Source of the DNA: Ignavibacteriales bacterium | GTDB taxonomy: Bacteria > Bacteroidota > Ignavibacteria > Ignavibacteriales > Melioribacteraceae | DNA length: 64,000 bases | Direction: 5' to 3' | NCBI GenBank assembly: GCA_016177735.1 | Contig: JACOUS010000014.1 | Span: 1 to 64,000 of the forward strand | Shown: piece after piece, positions 61,600-64,000 of the stretch | Numbering within the stretch: position 1 is the first letter of the stretch | How the letters are laid out: every line of letters begins with the position of its first letter | The notes under the pieces: model-generated | The model's database searches: none | Told to the model about the DNA's origin: nothing | The model's input: only the letters and a program-made list of their open reading frames with translations | Made by a program: the position numbers and the translations under genes

Positions 61600-63109
61600 T
61601 ATATTTCGCTAAAATTTTAAATTGGATAAGGTTACTATTAGTTGTAGCTGCATGTCTCATCTCATTATTTTTTTTGTCTGAAGAAAACAGTAAGGCTACA
61701 TTTGTAAAGTGTGATGATTTTTCCATGATTGATATTATTACAGCAATTTCCTGCTGTGAGACTGCTAAGCCCGAAATTTCTAGATCACATTGCCCTCTGT
61801 CTATATTTTTAATACCAACCGAAGTAAAACAACTCTTATCGGTAATGATGTTTGTTAAGCCGGATAAAAGTTCGGAATATTTAGATTTCCTTCCCTTGAG
61901 TGTGTATAACATTGAAAGGTTTGCATTGAGGCGGTCATTTTCTCTTTTTATGTTTTCTGCTTGAACAGCTTTCGTATTCGAATCCAAGATATTTTCCTGT
62001 TCATCGTTTAACCGCGCTGTAACGAAATTCTCCGCCATATATGAAAAGAGAAGAAGAGTTATCAAAATCATTCCCCCCGAAAGAATAGCACGCATACTCA
62101 ACTGTTTTTCAAAAATGGATCTCTCTTTGCCGAGAAGTTCGGCATTCGTTAGATTAATTCGCGAATCATATTCATTAAATAATTTATTATATATAAGGTA
62201 AGAACCAGTGTAAAAAGGATCATAACTTTCATACCCGTAATTAAAAGTTTCCGGAATGAATATTCTCGATATAATTTCTTTTAAGGAAATTGAGATATCG
62301 GATTCACAGCTTAAATAGACATGAATATTTTCAAGACTTTTATCGTTTGCTGCAGCTTGAAGAATTGAGTAAAGTTCATCTAATGAATTGGAAATTGAAT
62401 CGGCATTTAAGCGCTGAGAACCCATTTCGTTTTGAGAATAAAATTCACCGCTGAAAATGCTGCCCGAATAATTAACAAGAGTATAAATGATTTTTCCGGT
62501 AGTGAAATCAAGAAACAAAATATTCTTTTCACTAAAATGAGTCATCAAGTTTAACGACAAAGAAAAAGGTGAAACACTTATTATGCGTAAGCCGCCCGTA
62601 TTACAAGAATCATATATTTTTGAAAGGATATCCGCTCTTGCAACAACTACAAAGAAATTTTTAGAATTCTCATCATGATTATATCGTTCAAAAGAGAAAT
62701 GGAAATCATTTGCCGGTCGCCCTTCGGGCAGAAACTTGCTTGTATTTTCTTTAAACCATAATTCAACATCATCGGTATCATAAGGTAACGTCACTGAGGT
62801 AAATTTGAAATCATTAATTCCGATTACTGTATAGATTTCGTGTAAGCTGTTTTGCTCAATAAATTTCTTTAGTAAGGTTTTAATTAATGAATAGTCGCCA
62901 TCAATACTATGCCTCTCTGAAGCTATTACTTCTATCTTTCTTAGTTCTTTCGATTTACTAAGTTGATAAAAAGGTTCTCTACTTTTTATACAAACAAATT
63001 TTACAACAGATGAATGGATATCAATAAGTAAAAGTTTATTTACACCGGCAGTTCTTAAAAAACTGAATTTGGCAAGTATATTTTTTATCGATCTACTGTT
63101 AGTTGTCAT
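61583..63109 (-). CDS. PilM-PilN / GspL-like fusion protein
   Basis: The 508-residue protein has a cytoplasmic actin-like part (LLLIDIHSSVVKFVCIKSRE, LPYDTDDVELWFKENTSKFL, FFVVVARADILSKIYDS). A single membrane helix lies near residue 340 (AILSGGMILITLLLFSYMAE), and a periplasmic PilN-like part follows (LSMLYTLKGRKSKYSELLSG, NIITDKSCFTSVGIKNIDRG). This one-protein arrangement equals GspL in type II secretion. The gene lies between secretin and PilO/GspM-like genes, so it belongs to the same apparatus. A separate PilM-like gene is at 18296. Confidence 0.7.
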   Translation of the reverse strand: MTTNSRSIKNILAKFSFLRTAGVNKLLLIDIHSSVVKFVCIKSREPFYQLSKSKELRKIEVIASERHSIDGDYSLIKTLLKKFIEQNSLHEIYTVIGINDFKFTSVTLPYDTDDVELWFKENTSKFLPEGRPANDFHFSFERYNHDENSKNFFVVVARADILSKIYDSCNTGGLRIISVSPFSLSLNLMTHFSEKNILFLDFTTGKIIYTLVNYSGSIFSGEFYSQNEMGSQRLNADSISNSLDELYSILQAAANDKSLENIHVYLSCESDISISLKEIISRIFIPETFNYGYESYDPFYTGSYLIYNKLFNEYDSRINLTNAELLGKERSIFEKQLSMRAILSGGMILITLLLFSYMAENFVTARLNDEQENILDSNTKAVQAENIKRENDRLNANLSMLYTLKGRKSKYSELLSGLTNIITDKSCFTSVGIKNIDRGQCDLEISGLAVSQQEIAVIISIMEKSSHFTNVALLFSSDKKNNEMRHAATTNSNLIQFKILAKYNADKE

Positions 63110-63136
63110 CTGGTTAGATTTCGTTAAACTGTAAAA

Positions 63137-64000
63137 TCATTTTGAATAATTATATGATGAGAATCCAAAATCTTCACCATAATTTATCCGTGGAGTCAGA
63201 TAAATAATTAATTCTCCTTTGCTTTTCTTTTTTGTAGAACTTGTAAAAAATGTGCCGATCAAAGGAATATCTCCGAGCAGTGGGACCTTGTCTTCAATAT
63301 TCGTTTCTTTTTCTTGTATTAGCCCTCCAAGAATTATAGTCTCGCCGTCTTTTAACCTGACAGTTGAGAAAAATGATCTTGTATTAATAGCCGGAATTAA
63401 TCTTTTATCCGGGACGAAATCCCCTATCGGTGTTTGAAATTCTGGTTTAATTTCAAGTGTCAGTTCGTTGTTTGGATTAACCCATGGTGTAATTTCAAAA
63501 GAAATGTTTGCTTCAATTTTTTCAATTCGTTCTCTTTCTAAAAAATTGGTATTAACAGTGCTTTGAATAGGGACTACATCGTTAAAAACATAATTTTGCA
63601 CCGTGCCGATTTTCAAGCTTGCGGTATGACCGTTTAGAGTTGACAGAATTGGTTTCGATTTTACGTTGGCAATCCCATCTTGTTCGAGTGCTTTTAAGTT
63701 GATATAAAAGTCGTCGGGTAATTTACCAAGTTTTGCAACATCAATATCCTTACCGAAAAGATTAATATTTCCAACACTGTTTAAGAGGTTATTAATTTTT
63801 TTGCCGCTGGCTGTAACGTTAATACCGGGGAACCATTTATCCTTTTGACTTACGGTTGCCGAATCGCCTCTACCGGCTGTCAATCCAAATTGTTTTGTGT
63901 TGTCTAAATTATAATCAACAACTATTGCTTCAATCATTACTTGGGGGACGGGCTTGTCCATAACTTCAATATACTCTTCTAAACTCATGATATTCTCATA
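63137..64000 (-). CDS. Secretin (GspD/PilQ type), 3' part only
   Basis: The reading frame is open to the window edge, so the N-terminal part lies outside. The visible 287 residues contain the last N domain (EEYIEVMDKPVPQVMIEAIV) and the secretin domain with LTLEIKPEFQTPIGDFVPDK, STVRLKDGETIILGGLIQEK and VPLLGDIPLIGTFF, the classical GspD end. Secretins form outer-membrane channels for type II secretion or type IV pili. GspC/M/L-like genes follow. The frame's Met at 63988 is not a start. Confidence 0.9.
   Translation of the reverse strand, partial: YENIMSLEEYIEVMDKPVPQVMIEAIVVDYNLDNTKQFGLTAGRGDSATVSQKDKWFPGINVTASGKKINNLLNSVGNINLFGKDIDVAKLGKLPDDFYINLKALEQDGIANVKSKPILSTLNGHTASLKIGTVQNYVFNDVVPIQSTVNTNFLERERIEKIEANISFEITPWVNPNNELTLEIKPEFQTPIGDFVPDKRLIPAINTRSFFSTVRLKDGETIILGGLIQEKETNIEDKVPLLGDIPLIGTFFTSSTKKKSKGELIIYLTPRINYGEDFGFSSYNYSK

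Noticed and set aside
1-64000. tRNA or rRNA genes
   Set aside because: I looked in the intergenic gaps for cloverleaf or rRNA-like sequence and recognised none; a covariance-model scan (tRNAscan-SE, Infernal) would settle it.

Overview
The window is compact, AT-rich bacterial DNA with bacterial operons and no RNA genes that I could find. Gene content and promoter style point to the Bacteroidota/Chlorobi side of the tree, most likely Ignavibacteria. The evidence is a complete-looking menaquinone block, a trp operon with DAHP synthase inside it, Bacteroidota-like TAnnTTTG -7 promoter boxes, and outer-membrane and Sec-signal proteins. This placement is inference; no rRNA is present to test it.

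Layout. 1-135 is the tail of an IS481-like transposase. 258-7000 carries gmhA, a decayed hicAB pair, tex, an aconitase with a long Lys-rich tail, and a DUF192 protein. 7000-14400 carries a hydrolase, a GHL10-type glycosidase, aroB/aroK, an outer-membrane barrel protein and a PpiD-like foldase. 14700-20300 has a Na+/solute symporter with a small membrane partner, coaD, rsmD, and a PilM-like/pseudopilin-like/ComEA-like operon. 20476-23400 is hrcA-grpE-dnaJ behind a CIRCE operator. 23470-30520 carries a DUF4160/DUF2442 pair, purM, a TatD-radical SAM fusion, dacB, prmA, a MarR regulator and a lipoprotein-type acetolactate decarboxylase. 30637-38510 is a trp operon (E-G-D-C-F-DAHP synthase-B-A, minus strand) led by a Trp-rich leader peptide and an attenuator. 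38620-46320 is menaquinone synthesis (menF-D-H-B-A-E plus a thioesterase; menC is missing).

The accessory region is 46432-61000. A secreted protein of about 2,670 residues has FN3, Ig-like, carboxypeptidase-regulatory, NHL and YD (RHS) repeats, an architecture like a bacterial teneurin. It is followed on the same strand by an ordered array: immunity-like gene, orphan RHS tip, immunity-like gene (DUF4288), orphan tip, immunity-like gene, orphan tip, immunity-like gene, then a frameshifted RHS core remnant. All tips share one junction block but end in different C-terminal domains, as expected of a polymorphic toxin with displaced spare toxin/immunity cassettes. Directly upstream are PilP/GspC-, PilO/GspM-, PilM-PilN/GspL- and secretin-like genes (60544-64000). 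These make a candidate export route, which is inference only. I regard this RHS array beside secretion-type genes as the most interesting part of the window.

Short palindromic and inverted repeats recur between genes, and in at least three places one lies inside RHS coding sequence without breaking the frame.
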